Of a DNA stretch of 64,000 nucleotides, positions 42,885-52,311 are shown piece by piece. Position 1 is the stretch's first letter, and every line of letters begins with the position of its first letter. This stretch comes from Clostridiales bacterium. Lineage in GTDB: Bacteria > Bacillota_A > Clostridia > Saccharofermentanales > Saccharofermentanaceae. The DNA lies in NCBI GenBank assembly GCA_017537905.1, contig JAFYJX010000028.1, positions 1 through 64,000 on the forward strand, written 5' to 3'. The position numbers were made by a program, and so were the translations under genes. Below the pieces are notes generated by a model. It worked only from the letters and a program-made list of their open reading frames with translations, did no database searches and was not told where the DNA came from.

Positions 42885-44882
42885 ATGAAAAAAATAGCAG
42901 CAATAGTTATTGCTACAGCGATGGTTGTTCCGGTTGTGACAGGGTGCGGTACGGTAACTGTACCGGAGACTTCCGCCAGTGAGACGACCGTCAAAGAATT
43001 AGAACCTGCAAGAGCTCAGGATGATTACTTCAGGTTCATTAACCAGGATCGTTTCGATGAAGCTGAATTCGAATACGGCGAGCAGGCATCGGGTGGTGCA
43101 TTCGATACCAAACTCGTTCGTGAACAGGTAGAAGGCATCATCAAAGACGTTGCAAAAGGAAGCGGATACGCCAAGGGAAGCGAAGAAGAGATCATTAAGA
43201 GCGCCTATGATTCATTCATGGCTTATGATTTCAAGAACGAGCCTATCCCGGCAGATCTCATGGAAATGATCGAATCGGTCGATAACTGCAAGACTGTTGA
43301 TGAGCTTCTTAAGGTTGATGCGAAGCTCGCAAGAGACTACGGCATGCAGGGCTTTTTATGTGTATCACCGAAAGTCAATCCTTTTGATCCGCAGAAGAGA
43401 GTAATGACTTTTACTCCTTATTCAGGAGTTCTCAGAACGAGTTTTACCGAATTGAAGGACTCACTCTTTTCAGCTGACAGTATCATGACCGATACCAAGG
43501 CTGTATTGGCTACCAGGGGATACGACAAGGAAACGGCAGAAAAGACAGGTAAAAAACTCGCTTATCTCGCGATCGACCTTTACAACGCGACAGACATGGA
43601 GCTCGCAGAGGCTCAGTTTGATTATGAATATACAAAGATATTCACCGCAAAAGAAATGAAGGCGATATTTACAAATATCGATCTTGACGGCTATCTTACC
43701 GAGATCGGTTTCGATACGTCAAAGATCAAGTCTTATGCTCTTACTGACGAAAGTCAGCTTAAGGCGTTGAACGACATTCTTACAGATGAGAATATCGATG
43801 CTCTTAAGGCATTGGAGCTCGGAAATATCTATAACGCTTTTACAAGATATATCGCACCTCACTACACACAGCTCGCCGGAATGGTTCCGAAGAACTACGA
43901 GTCCCTGGAAAAACAGGCAGTTGATGAAATCAGGGGTGCTTTCAAAGCTGAGACAGATCCCATCTACGTTGAGCGCTATTACAGCGAAGAGATGGATAAG
44001 AAGTTAAGAGACATGTGTGATGATATCAGGGCCGGTTATAAGGAACTCATCACAAAAGCCACATGGCTCTCAGGACCTACGAGAGCTGAGCTCTTAAGAA
44101 AGCTCGAGAACATCGTCTATGTAACAGGCTCTGATCTTAAACGACACGACAAAGCCAAGTTCGAGAAAGTTGCAAGCAAGAACTACTATGAACTTTATAT
44201 CAACTATCAGAGGATCGACCGTCAGGATCTGATCAACAGCTTATATGAGCCCGTATCCAGAACGGACATTCAGATGGCAATGCAGATATTAAACGCCTGC
44301 TACAATCCTTCGTTCAATAATATTACGATCACAGTAGCGATCATGATTGATCCTTTCTTCAATAAGGATGCTGACTATTATACGAACTTGGGCGGCCTTG
44401 GAATGGTTATCGCTCACGAGATGGGTCATGCTTTTGACAGCAACTGCATCGTATTTAATTCAAAGGGTGAATATAACCCTTCCTGGATCCCTGAATCAGA
44501 CATGGATACGCTTAAGGCACGTAACGAAAAGGCTGTAAGCTATTTCGAAGATAACTTTACGGTTTTCGGCGTTTATCACGTAAAGGGAGAAGATACTTTA
44601 GGCGAGAACTATGCTGACTTAGGCGCCATGGAGTGCATTACTTCCCTGACCAAGACTAAAGAAGACAGGATCAAGCTTTTCGAGAATTATGCGACGATAT
44701 GGAGCGAGATGCGTACTGATGATTCGATCATTGAACAGATCGCACAGGATCCGCACAGCCCCTCAGTAATAAGAGTAAATGCAGTTCTCTCTACGATCGA
44801 AGCATTCTATGAGACATACGATGTCAAGGAAGGCGACGGCATGTATATCGCTCCTGACAAGAGAATTTCTCGCTGGTATTGA
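42885..44882 (+). CDS. M13-family zinc metalloprotease, lipoprotein
   Basis: This 665-residue protein has a lipoprotein signal ending VVTGC and the neprilysin/PepO features: zinc motif HEMGH (511-515), third ligand in GENYADLGAME (Glu574), substrate motif NACYNPSFN and RVNAVLSTIEAF near the C-terminus. It degrades peptides on the cell surface. It is followed 13 bases later by an ABC permease and ATPase, so a peptide-detoxifying or peptide-processing unit is plausible. GGGGAGCGAGG precedes the ATG. Confidence 0.92.
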   Translation: MKKIAAIVIATAMVVPVVTGCGTVTVPETSASETTVKELEPARAQDDYFRFINQDRFDEAEFEYGEQASGGAFDTKLVREQVEGIIKDVAKGSGYAKGSEEEIIKSAYDSFMAYDFKNEPIPADLMEMIESVDNCKTVDELLKVDAKLARDYGMQGFLCVSPKVNPFDPQKRVMTFTPYSGVLRTSFTELKDSLFSADSIMTDTKAVLATRGYDKETAEKTGKKLAYLAIDLYNATDMELAEAQFDYEYTKIFTAKEMKAIFTNIDLDGYLTEIGFDTSKIKSYALTDESQLKALNDILTDENIDALKALELGNIYNAFTRYIAPHYTQLAGMVPKNYESLEKQAVDEIRGAFKAETDPIYVERYYSEEMDKKLRDMCDDIRAGYKELITKATWLSGPTRAELLRKLENIVYVTGSDLKRHDKAKFEKVASKNYYELYINYQRIDRQDLINSLYEPVSRTDIQMAMQILNACYNPSFNNITITVAIMIDPFFNKDADYYTNLGGLGMVIAHEMGHAFDSNCIVFNSKGEYNPSWIPESDMDTLKARNEKAVSYFEDNFTVFGVYHVKGEDTLGENYADLGAMECITSLTKTKEDRIKLFENYATIWSEMRTDDSIIEQIAQDPHSPSVIRVNAVLSTIEAFYETYDVKEGDGMYIAPDKRISRWY

Positions 44883-44895
44883 TGGGGGATAGAAG

Positions 44896-47358
44896 ATGAA
44901 TATTGTATTGAAAAATTCACTTAAAAATATATTCGGAAAACCTTTCCGCACACTGCTCGTAGTGTTTGCGATCTTTGTATGCTGCCTTTGCGCCATGTTC
45001 TGCTTTGACTTGGGAGACAGCGTTACCGGGATCCTGATGAATTACATCGGCAGCATTTCTTCAGCAGACTTTATGGCATCTTCTTCAGGAAGCGATATGT
45101 CCAAGCTTCCTGACGGTTTCCCTGAATGCGAAACGATGTCCATAGTCGCAAATAGCGAGCTCATCTACAAGAAGATCGATGGTGAGTACTGCTATGTAAC
45201 TACCGAGAGTCTTTCCATCTATGGTATCGATGTTGATGAAGCAGTATCCATGAAGTTCATTTCCAAGATCGAGCTTAACAAGGGCGAGATGCTTATTTCA
45301 AAGGAGTTTTCCGAAAAGCACGGATATAAAGCGGGCGACAAGATCACTGTCCACGACAGGGCGAAAGAAGAAGTCGAACTTACTATCGCGGGCATTTTCC
45401 CGGAGGATACAAAGAATCCTCTCCTTCAGGGCAATAAGGCAATCGTAAACCTCGAGACCAGTGACATGATCTCCTGCGGTGACAGAGAAGCCGACGTCTT
45501 AATGATCGATGTTAAGGATAACAGCAGGATCAAAGAGGCAGAGGATCTTCTTAAGTCGGCTTATCCGGATGTTGCTACAACAGACCTGTTCTTCAGCGAT
45601 TCCGATATGGCAATGATCACTGAGTTCCGCGCGATCTTTTATCTGCTCTTTGCCATCACATTCCTTCTCGTGATCTTTGTTACAGCATCTATCTGCAACA
45701 GGATCGTAAGCGAGAGAATGTCATTCATCGGCACATTAAGAAGCCTTGGAATGAGCACAGCGCGCACGGGCCGTATCCTCCTTTTGGAGAATGTGCTCTA
45801 TGCGCTCCTGGGAAGTGTTCCTGCGGTAGCGTTATATTCTCTGATAAGAAAACCCATGTTTGATTCTCTGTTTATCACAGAAGGCGATGGTATCTCATTG
45901 CAGCTTGAGATCCCGGAGTTATCTATCGGCCTTGTCTTAGGCGTTATCATAGGTGCAGTGCTTATCGAGTGCCTGATCCCTTTGAAGGCTATCTTAAATG
46001 CGCTCAAGACATCTATCAGAGATATCATTTTCGACAACAGAGACACAGAATACAGATTCAGCAGATCAACATTCGTAATGGGTCTTATCTGCCTTGTTAC
46101 CGCAGTGGTCACATTCTTCTTCAGGAGCAATATCGTCGGAGCTATCTTCTGCCTCCTTTCAGCTGTAGGCGCTCTCGCATTCCTCTTCCCGAGACTTTTG
46201 AGAGTTGTATCAAAGCTCATTCAGAAGGCTGCAGATAAGAAAGATAAATCTGCGTGGTCACTTGCCGCAGCAGAGACTGTCTCGAGAAAGAGCACAGTAG
46301 GAAGCGGCGTGTTAAGCGCAACGGCAGCGGCTATGTGCATCGTAGTATATGCGATCGCTGTAGCCATGGGAGACAGCTTCGGAACCATCCCTTATAACTG
46401 TGATGTTGTAATGGATGCAAGTAAAGAGGCAAAGTACTACACATATATTGAGCACCTGGAAGGTGTTACAGATGTTGAATCAGTTTATGTAACCACCAGA
46501 GAGTATCATCTTAACGATGTCAAAAAGAGCATGGCGGGATACTTCTACGGTCTTCCCGAAGAAGGCTTTAGGAACTATAAGGGATTTACGGATCTCCCCG
46601 AAAAACTCGAGGAAGGAAATGTCCTTATCGACAAGAAGCTCGCTAACAGAAAAGGCATTAAAGAAGGCGAGACGATCAAGATAACGATCGCACCTGACAG
46701 TGTATTCCCCATCGAAAGAGAATATACGGTCCAGAAGATCTTAGAGAGTAATTCTGCTGACGGCGGCGTTGAAGCAATCGTCATGCCTCTTAAGGAATAC
46801 AAGATGCTCTTTAACGACACACCAGGTCATATTCTTGTCTCCTGCGATAACGCCGAAAAGGTAAAGAAAGATCTCGAGACATATGCCAAGGGTTCATACA
46901 CTTCAGTCGATACAGTGCCTGAGCTTATTAAGAAAAGTGAGACAAACAGCAAGCAGACGCTGACGGTTATTACCTGCATCATTGTTGTAGCACTCGGCAT
47001 GACTGCGATCGGTATGATCTCTAACCAGCTCATAGGTTTCGAAGGAAGAAAGAAGGAGTGTGCAGTTTTGCTCTCAACAGCAATGAGCAGATCTAAGCTG
47101 TCCGGAATACTTCTTAAGGAAGTCCTTATAACATCAGTCACAGCATCAGGCGTTGGCACGATCGTTGGAACACTGCTGACACTGGTATTAAAGGCAGCTC
47201 TCGATAATACCGAGACAATCGTTCTGAATGTTACTGTAAATCCTGTAACAAACCTTATATTCTTCGCCATTCTGGCACTGGTATTTACAGGCACGGTTCT
47301 CTTCCCGATCAAGAACTTAAGGAAGATGAAGATTTCAGAACAGATCAAGTATGAGTAA
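44896..47358 (+). CDS. ABC transporter permease, double FtsX domain, 820 aa
   Basis: An N-terminal helix (about residues 15-40) is followed by an extracellular domain, a three-helix FtsX unit (about 250-365, with RMSFIGTLRSLGMS), two more helices, a second extracellular domain and a second FtsX unit at the C-terminus (GRKKECAVLLSTAMS). It is analogous to the permease at 1846 but clearly diverged. It pairs with the ATPase 18 bases downstream. The substrate is unknown. Confidence 0.9.
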   Translation: MNIVLKNSLKNIFGKPFRTLLVVFAIFVCCLCAMFCFDLGDSVTGILMNYIGSISSADFMASSSGSDMSKLPDGFPECETMSIVANSELIYKKIDGEYCYVTTESLSIYGIDVDEAVSMKFISKIELNKGEMLISKEFSEKHGYKAGDKITVHDRAKEEVELTIAGIFPEDTKNPLLQGNKAIVNLETSDMISCGDREADVLMIDVKDNSRIKEAEDLLKSAYPDVATTDLFFSDSDMAMITEFRAIFYLLFAITFLLVIFVTASICNRIVSERMSFIGTLRSLGMSTARTGRILLLENVLYALLGSVPAVALYSLIRKPMFDSLFITEGDGISLQLEIPELSIGLVLGVIIGAVLIECLIPLKAILNALKTSIRDIIFDNRDTEYRFSRSTFVMGLICLVTAVVTFFFRSNIVGAIFCLLSAVGALAFLFPRLLRVVSKLIQKAADKKDKSAWSLAAAETVSRKSTVGSGVLSATAAAMCIVVYAIAVAMGDSFGTIPYNCDVVMDASKEAKYYTYIEHLEGVTDVESVYVTTREYHLNDVKKSMAGYFYGLPEEGFRNYKGFTDLPEKLEEGNVLIDKKLANRKGIKEGETIKITIAPDSVFPIEREYTVQKILESNSADGGVEAIVMPLKEYKMLFNDTPGHILVSCDNAEKVKKDLETYAKGSYTSVDTVPELIKKSETNSKQTLTVITCIIVVALGMTAIGMISNQLIGFEGRKKECAVLLSTAMSRSKLSGILLKEVLITSVTASGVGTIVGTLLTLVLKAALDNTETIVLNVTVNPVTNLIFFAILALVFTGTVLFPIKNLRKMKISEQIKYE

Positions 47359-47376
47359 TAAACGGAGGATAATAAA

Positions 47377-48051
47377 ATGACTAAGATCATCGAAGTAAAT
47401 AATGTAAGCAAGGCTTTCGGTAAGAACGAGAACTTGAACCAGGTATTAAACGGAGCATGCATGAGCGTAGAAGAAGGAGAGTTCGTATCCCTGATGGGTG
47501 CATCCGGATCAGGTAAATCCACACTCCTTTACCTTATCGGCGGACTCGACAGAACTTTCGAGGGCAATATCTCAGTCTGCGGACAGGATATCGGCAAACT
47601 TAAAGACAAGCAGCTCTCAGATTTGAGACTTAAGAATATGGGATTCGTATTCCAGTTCTATAACCTTGTAATGAACCTTAATGTACAGGACAACATCCTT
47701 CTGCCCCAGACGATCAATGGCAAGAAGAAGTCCGACCTTAAGAAAGAACTTGATGAGATCTTAGAGATCACAGGACTTACAGAAAAGCGCAAGGCAATGC
47801 CCAACACATTGTCCGGCGGCCAGCAGCAGAGAGTTGCTATCGCAAGAGCGGTCCTCGGCAACCCTCAGATCATTCTTGCTGACGAGCCTACAGGAAACCT
47901 GGATGCCCAGTCGAGCAGAGAGATCATGGAATTATTTGCGAAGCTCAACAAGGAAAAAGGACTTACGATCCTTCAGGTAACCCACTCCGAAAAGTGTGCA
48001 TCATACGGTACACGTACGATCAGGCTTGAGGATGGAAAGACAATTGGCTAA
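47377..48051 (+). CDS. ABC transporter ATP-binding protein (LolD/MacB type)
   Basis: This 224-residue ATPase has Walker A GASGSGKSTLL, Q-loop VFQFYNL, signature LSGGQQQRVAIARA and Walker B IILADEPTGNLD. It has a CGGAGGA ribosome site. Gene order is protease, permease, ATPase, and a terminator follows, so this closes the operon. Confidence 0.95.
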   Translation: MTKIIEVNNVSKAFGKNENLNQVLNGACMSVEEGEFVSLMGASGSGKSTLLYLIGGLDRTFEGNISVCGQDIGKLKDKQLSDLRLKNMGFVFQFYNLVMNLNVQDNILLPQTINGKKKSDLKKELDEILEITGLTEKRKAMPNTLSGGQQQRVAIARAVLGNPQIILADEPTGNLDAQSSREIMELFAKLNKEKGLTILQVTHSEKCASYGTRTIRLEDGKTIG

Positions 48052-48084
48052 CCCCCTCTAATTACCCCGATTATAGATTGCAAG

Positions 48085-48117
48085 AAGCAGCTTGTGCGAA
48101 GAGCGCGGCTGCTTTTT
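48085..48117 (+). terminator. Intrinsic terminator after the ABC operon
   Basis: AAGCAGC (48085-48091) pairs with GCTGCTT (48108-48114), with a further inner pairing, followed by a T-run (TTTTTG). Confidence 0.75.
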
Positions 48118-48178
48118 GTATGGGTAATACAAGGCCTTATGAAGAGTCAAAAAATGCGTTTGATTTTTACAATTCTTG

Positions 48179-48268
48179 TTCGGCTATGCAGAACAGATGT
48201 AGTAACAAAACCGGTCATTCTGATTGAATTTTACGATTTTTGTTCGGCTGTACCGAACAAATGCTGAA
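48179..48268 (+). repeat. Dispersed 90-bp palindromic repeat, copy 2
   Basis: It aligns without gaps to the reverse complement of 14794-14883. The palindrome TTTGTTCGG CTGTA CCGAACAAA (from 48239) is intact; the first palindrome (TGTTCGG at 48177) is broken by one substitution (GCAGAACA). The two start 64 bp apart. Apart from this repeat, the terminator and the promoter, 48052-48362 holds nothing recognisable. Confidence 0.85.
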
Positions 48269-48300
48269 CAAAACCGAAAAAAGCACGCTAAGAAAACGAA

Positions 48301-48350
48301 CTTGACAATGTAAAGATAGCCGCTATAATCCAAGATATTGACAGTGTCAA
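48301..48350 (+). promoter_or_regulatory. Promoter with two TetR-type operator sites
   Basis: TTGACA (48302-48307), a 16-bp spacer and TATAAT (48324-48329) form a strong promoter. The -35 lies in an imperfect site TTGACAATGTAAA. A perfect 13-bp palindrome TTGACAGTGTCAA follows at 48338-48350, just after the start of transcription. The operon's own TetR gene is the obvious candidate repressor. Confidence 0.75.
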
Positions 48351-48362
48351 GATTGGAGTAAG

Positions 48363-49442
48363 ATGGTGAGAAAGAAAATGATTATAACTGCAGTATGTGT
48401 GTTGGCGTTGCCTCTGATAATACTGGCTGTCTGGGCAATTATGAGTCCCGGTAAGATCAGGACATATAGTGAACCAAACTCGTTGTCCGAGAAGTTTGTG
48501 ACGGATATAAACGGAGCGCCAAATGGATTCTTCATAAACAGTAAGAATACAAATAATCCGGTTCTGCTTCTGGTGTCCAGCGGTCCTGGTACGGATGATT
48601 ACGTATTTACGGACAAATATAAGGATATGACTCTGGAAGAAGATTTCACTGTTGTATATTGGGATTACCGCTATATGGGTATTGCATATAACAGTAAGGC
48701 AGATATAGACAGTATTGATCTGGCGCATCTGCTTGATGATACATATGAAGTTACTGAGTATCTTAAGGAGAGATTTAATAAGGATAAGATCTACATCATG
48801 GGCTTTTCGGGCGGTTCGCATATTGCATTAAGAGAAGTGCAGAGGCACCCGGAGAACTATTATGCGTATATCGGCATGGCGCAGTGCGTTACGGATTCAT
48901 ATGAGAACGATACCTTGATGTATAACTTCATGAAGGGTGTTTTTGAGTCCCGGGGTGATGCTAAGAACCTTAATAAGCTTGAGGATTCGGTCGTACATCT
49001 TGACAGTGGTAACATACAATGTAAAGATTGGTTTGTATATGTAAATCTGCTTCATGAAGCGGGCGGCGGGACGATATATAACAAGAGTGAGTTTGAAGGC
49101 ATTACGTGGCCTATAATCACATGCGGCTGTTATACGGTTGGTGAGAAGATCGGCTATGTCAGGGGCATGAAGATGTACAGGACGACAAAGCTTTCAAAAG
49201 AACTCGACGGTTTTGATTACAGACAGAGCATAACCGATATTAGAGTTCCTGCCTTTTTCATAAGCGGCGAATACGATTACAACTGTCCATGGGAATTGGT
49301 CATGGATTACTGCAGTGTTTTAAACGCACCGCAGAAAGAGTTTTACAAAATACCTGATGCTGCGCACAGTCCTTTGTGGGAGAATCCTGAAATGACTTGC
49401 AAAGTGTTAAGACAGATAAAGGAGATGACTATTAATGGCTGA
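48363..49442 (+). CDS. Alpha/beta hydrolase with N-terminal membrane anchor
   Basis: This 359-residue protein has an N-terminal helix (about 6-28) and an alpha/beta hydrolase fold. The nucleophile elbow is MGFSGGSH, the strand VVYWDYRYMG precedes it, and FFISGEYDYNCPW plus DAAHSP supply Asp and His. The fold resembles proline iminopeptidase/haloperoxidase-type enzymes, but the substrate is not predictable. It overlaps the TetR gene by eight bases and lies under two TetR-type sites. Confidence 0.85.
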   Translation: MVRKKMIITAVCVLALPLIILAVWAIMSPGKIRTYSEPNSLSEKFVTDINGAPNGFFINSKNTNNPVLLLVSSGPGTDDYVFTDKYKDMTLEEDFTVVYWDYRYMGIAYNSKADIDSIDLAHLLDDTYEVTEYLKERFNKDKIYIMGFSGGSHIALREVQRHPENYYAYIGMAQCVTDSYENDTLMYNFMKGVFESRGDAKNLNKLEDSVVHLDSGNIQCKDWFVYVNLLHEAGGGTIYNKSEFEGITWPIITCGCYTVGEKIGYVRGMKMYRTTKLSKELDGFDYRQSITDIRVPAFFISGEYDYNCPWELVMDYCSVLNAPQKEFYKIPDAAHSPLWENPEMTCKVLRQIKEMTING

Positions 49443-50010
49443 CAGTTACCATCACGGCAATCTGAGACAGGCACTTATCGATGCCGGTATCAAGATCATT
49501 AATGAGAATGGTGAAGAGAATCTTTCCCTAAGAAAGGCTGCAGCAGCCTGCGGTGTTTCCCATGCCGCACCTTATGCGCACTTTAAAGATAAGGAAGAGC
49601 TGATCGAAGCGATCAAGGAAAACGTTACTGACAGATTTATGGAAAAGCTCGTCGAAGCAGTTACTGATAAACCTACTGCTGATGCAGCGATCATTGCGAT
49701 GGGCAGAGCATATGTTACGTTCTTCAGTAAGAATCCTGATTATTTCATATTCCTTTTCGGCAAGCAGAATATTACTGCACACCTTAAGATGAACAGGGAA
49801 TATAAAGATGATTATCCGCCGTTCCTCCTTCTTCGGAAAATGTATCTGAAGCACCTGGAGGAAGCAGGTCTCGAGAAGACTTATGAAGAGCAGGAGATCG
49901 AGCTAATAAAGATATGGTCGATCGTTCACGGCATGGCATCGATTGCATGCATGAAGGGCATCAAGTCCTCTATCAACTGGAATAATATTGATGAAAGGCT
50001 GCTTGTTTAA
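49435..50010 (+). CDS. TetR-family transcriptional regulator
   Basis: This 191-residue repressor has an N-terminal helix-turn-helix (NLSLRKAAAACGVSHAAPYA followed by HFKDKEEL) and a C-terminal domain with WSIVHGMASIA, resembling the WHG-type ligand domain. It probably binds the TTGACAnTGTCAA sites in front of its own operon and possibly the one at 34582. The ligand is unknown. AAGGAG lies before the ATG inside the hydrolase gene. Confidence 0.93.
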   Translation: MADSYHHGNLRQALIDAGIKIINENGEENLSLRKAAAACGVSHAAPYAHFKDKEELIEAIKENVTDRFMEKLVEAVTDKPTADAAIIAMGRAYVTFFSKNPDYFIFLFGKQNITAHLKMNREYKDDYPPFLLLRKMYLKHLEEAGLEKTYEEQEIELIKIWSIVHGMASIACMKGIKSSINWNNIDERLLV

Positions 50011-50013
50011 GAC

Positions 50014-50415
50014 ATGATTGATTACAGTGATCAGAAAGAATTTGCGAAAGAAGAATTGGAGAGACTGTTTCTCTCGGTTGACTGGTCCTCGGGACACTTT
50101 CCGGAAAAGCTTGTAGCAGCAATGAGAAATTATAAGGCAGTTTATTCTGCATGGGACGGAGATAAGCTTGTCGGACTGATCAGCGTAATGGACGACGGAA
50201 TAATGAATGCGTATGTCCATTACCTTCTGGTCGATCCCGATTATCACGGCGCAGGCATCGGCAAAGAATTGGTTGAGAGGGTTAAGGAATACTATAAAGA
50301 TTATATGCGTATCTGTGTTATCGCATACGATACGGCAGTCAAGTTTTACGAGCACTGCGGATTTGAGATAAGCGAAGGCGCTTCGCCGATGTGCATAACA
50401 ACGCTCTGGACATAA
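50014..50415 (+). CDS. GNAT-family N-acetyltransferase, 133 aa
   Basis: The acetyl-CoA loop DPDYHGAGIGKELVERV and the C-terminal AVKFYEHCGFEIS identify a GNAT. It starts three bases after the TetR stop and so is probably in the same operon. Proteins with this N-terminus often acetylate small amines, possibly the compound sensed by the TetR protein; this is speculative. Confidence 0.88.
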   Translation: MIDYSDQKEFAKEELERLFLSVDWSSGHFPEKLVAAMRNYKAVYSAWDGDKLVGLISVMDDGIMNAYVHYLLVDPDYHGAGIGKELVERVKEYYKDYMRICVIAYDTAVKFYEHCGFEISEGASPMCITTLWT

Positions 50416-50428
50416 GCGGAGGCTTTAA

Positions 50429-52192
50429 GTGGATAAATTCTGGAACATAACAGGTGAGATTATTGAGATGCTAAGTCTCGTCGATGCTCCGACGGCGTAT
50501 CTCCTGATCTTTACTCCTGCCTGGCTGTTGTTCCTTATCGTGATCACGGTAATATTCAGAAAGCGCAAAAAGGATTTCTTTAAGATCCTCGCATTTATTC
50601 CGTTCCTCAATTTCGCTGTTTTCTATCTGATCAATGCCACCTGGGGTAACCAGTTGTTCGGGTTCCTGAGATATTGTCCGCACCTGGCTGCAGCGATCGT
50701 ATATTGTGTTGCTTCGTTAGTGATCTCCCGCGGTAAGAGGAAGGTGCTGCCCCTTATTATTTCGGGCTTTTTGGGACTTTGCATTACTGCGTGGGCTGCA
50801 GTCTATGTTCTTGCACTGGGTTCAGCTTATCATCTCGGAAATTTCACGCGTTGCGGTTATGAGAAGTCCATGGCCTGCTTAATAACCGAACTCGAGAAGA
50901 ATTATGTCTTAAGAGATTACAAGGAGATCGATTTCGACGAATTAAGACAGCGGTATATTCCTATGGCCGCTGAGGCCGAGAAAAACAAGGATGAGGAGGC
51001 TTTCGCTGAAACCGTAGCCAATCTCTGTTATGAATTCCACGACGGACATCTGTCGATCAGATTAACAGACAAGGAGTTAAGCACCAAAGTAAGAGAGAAG
51101 ATGGCCGGAAATGATTACGGCTTCTCAATGATAAGGACAGATGAAGGTAAGACTCTTGTCATCCTCGCTGAAGAAGACTCTGAAGCCCATAAGCTTGGTT
51201 TACGCGACGGTGTAGAGATCACAGCGTGGGATGGCGTTGAGATCAATGAAGCGATCTCGAAGGTCCGCTGCGTTCAGTTCGTTGAATTCCTGTGTGCTTT
51301 CCCTGTAGAAGAAAACGAGGAGATCGTTAAGCCGGTATTCCTTGCGGGAATGGGTGGCGACAGTATCAAGGTCAAGTTCATCGGTGAAGACGGAGTCGAA
51401 AAGGAAGTTACCGTCAATAAGATCGGAAGTTATTTCGGAAGGCTCTATAGAGCAGTATATCCTCTGACATCCAAGAAGCATGAAGAGTTCTGTTATTCGG
51501 AGATGTTAGACGAGCATTGCGGATATATCTGCATCCCGAGAGAATCTTTCGATCCTGCTAATGATATCTCTGCAGCGCTCAATGATGAATATCCTGAGAT
51601 CAGGGAACTCATGATCTCCAAGGTTGAAGAGCTGAAGAAGCAGGGCATGGACCGCCTTATCCTCGATATCAGGGGCAATGACGGCGGCATTGACGTAGTT
51701 TACGAAGAGATCGTATCTTTGTTTGCAGATAAGATGATGGTAACTTACGGCGGTTTCTACGATGGCACAAGGTTCAGAAAGAGCGAGAACTGGGCATGGG
51801 TCATTGAACCTGACGGCAGGTACAGCGATATTCCAGTCGTAGTTCTCGTTAACGCAGGATGCGCGAGCTCGGGCGATCTTTTGGCCTACAGATTATCCCA
51901 GTGCCCGAATGTCACCATGATGGGCATCACCAACTCCTGGGGCTCAGCACAGGCCCTTGGCGGCGAGTGCATTTTAAGCGGCGGCAAGATAACTGTCAGA
52001 TATCCTATGATCGCTTCGCTTGACGATAACGACCGGGTAATTGTAGATGCCGGTAAAGACAGGAAGAGCTCCATAATTCTCGATGAGAAGATCCCGATAG
52101 ATTACGGCTGCGTTAAGATCCTTTACTACGTTCACGGAGATTACGATCTCGCTTATGCGCGTTATTACCTGAATAATAAACTTGGCGCCTGA
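50429..52192 (+). CDS. Membrane-anchored S41-family (CtpA-like) protease
   Basis: This 587-residue protein has about four N-terminal helices (residues 20-135), a PDZ-like domain (LGLRDGVEITAWDGVEINEA) and a C-terminal S41 domain. The catalytic Ser is in NAGCASSGD (Ser480 or Ser481). DRLILDIRGNDGG is the conserved strand before it. The start is a GTG with GCGGAGG six bases upstream. S41 proteases process C-termini of exported proteins. A polytopic N-terminus is less usual. Confidence 0.87.
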   Translation: MDKFWNITGEIIEMLSLVDAPTAYLLIFTPAWLLFLIVITVIFRKRKKDFFKILAFIPFLNFAVFYLINATWGNQLFGFLRYCPHLAAAIVYCVASLVISRGKRKVLPLIISGFLGLCITAWAAVYVLALGSAYHLGNFTRCGYEKSMACLITELEKNYVLRDYKEIDFDELRQRYIPMAAEAEKNKDEEAFAETVANLCYEFHDGHLSIRLTDKELSTKVREKMAGNDYGFSMIRTDEGKTLVILAEEDSEAHKLGLRDGVEITAWDGVEINEAISKVRCVQFVEFLCAFPVEENEEIVKPVFLAGMGGDSIKVKFIGEDGVEKEVTVNKIGSYFGRLYRAVYPLTSKKHEEFCYSEMLDEHCGYICIPRESFDPANDISAALNDEYPEIRELMISKVEELKKQGMDRLILDIRGNDGGIDVVYEEIVSLFADKMMVTYGGFYDGTRFRKSENWAWVIEPDGRYSDIPVVVLVNAGCASSGDLLAYRLSQCPNVTMMGITNSWGSAQALGGECILSGGKITVRYPMIASLDDNDRVIVDAGKDRKSSIILDEKIPIDYGCVKILYYVHGDYDLAYARYYLNNKLGA

Positions 52193-52264
52193 AATGTGAG
52201 ATATTTCGAAAAAAAGGCAAATTTCAAGTATTCACAATATTGATGCTGTTTGTATGCATTTCGT

Positions 52265-52273
52265 TGTTAGAAT
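52265..52273 (+). promoter_or_regulatory. Extended -10 promoter
   Basis: TGTTAGAAT precedes the start at 52312 by 38 bases. No -35 match is at the right distance. Confidence 0.4.
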
Positions 52274-52311
52274 AAGCCCGATTTTAAGACAGGACTTATA
52301 AAGGACGGATC

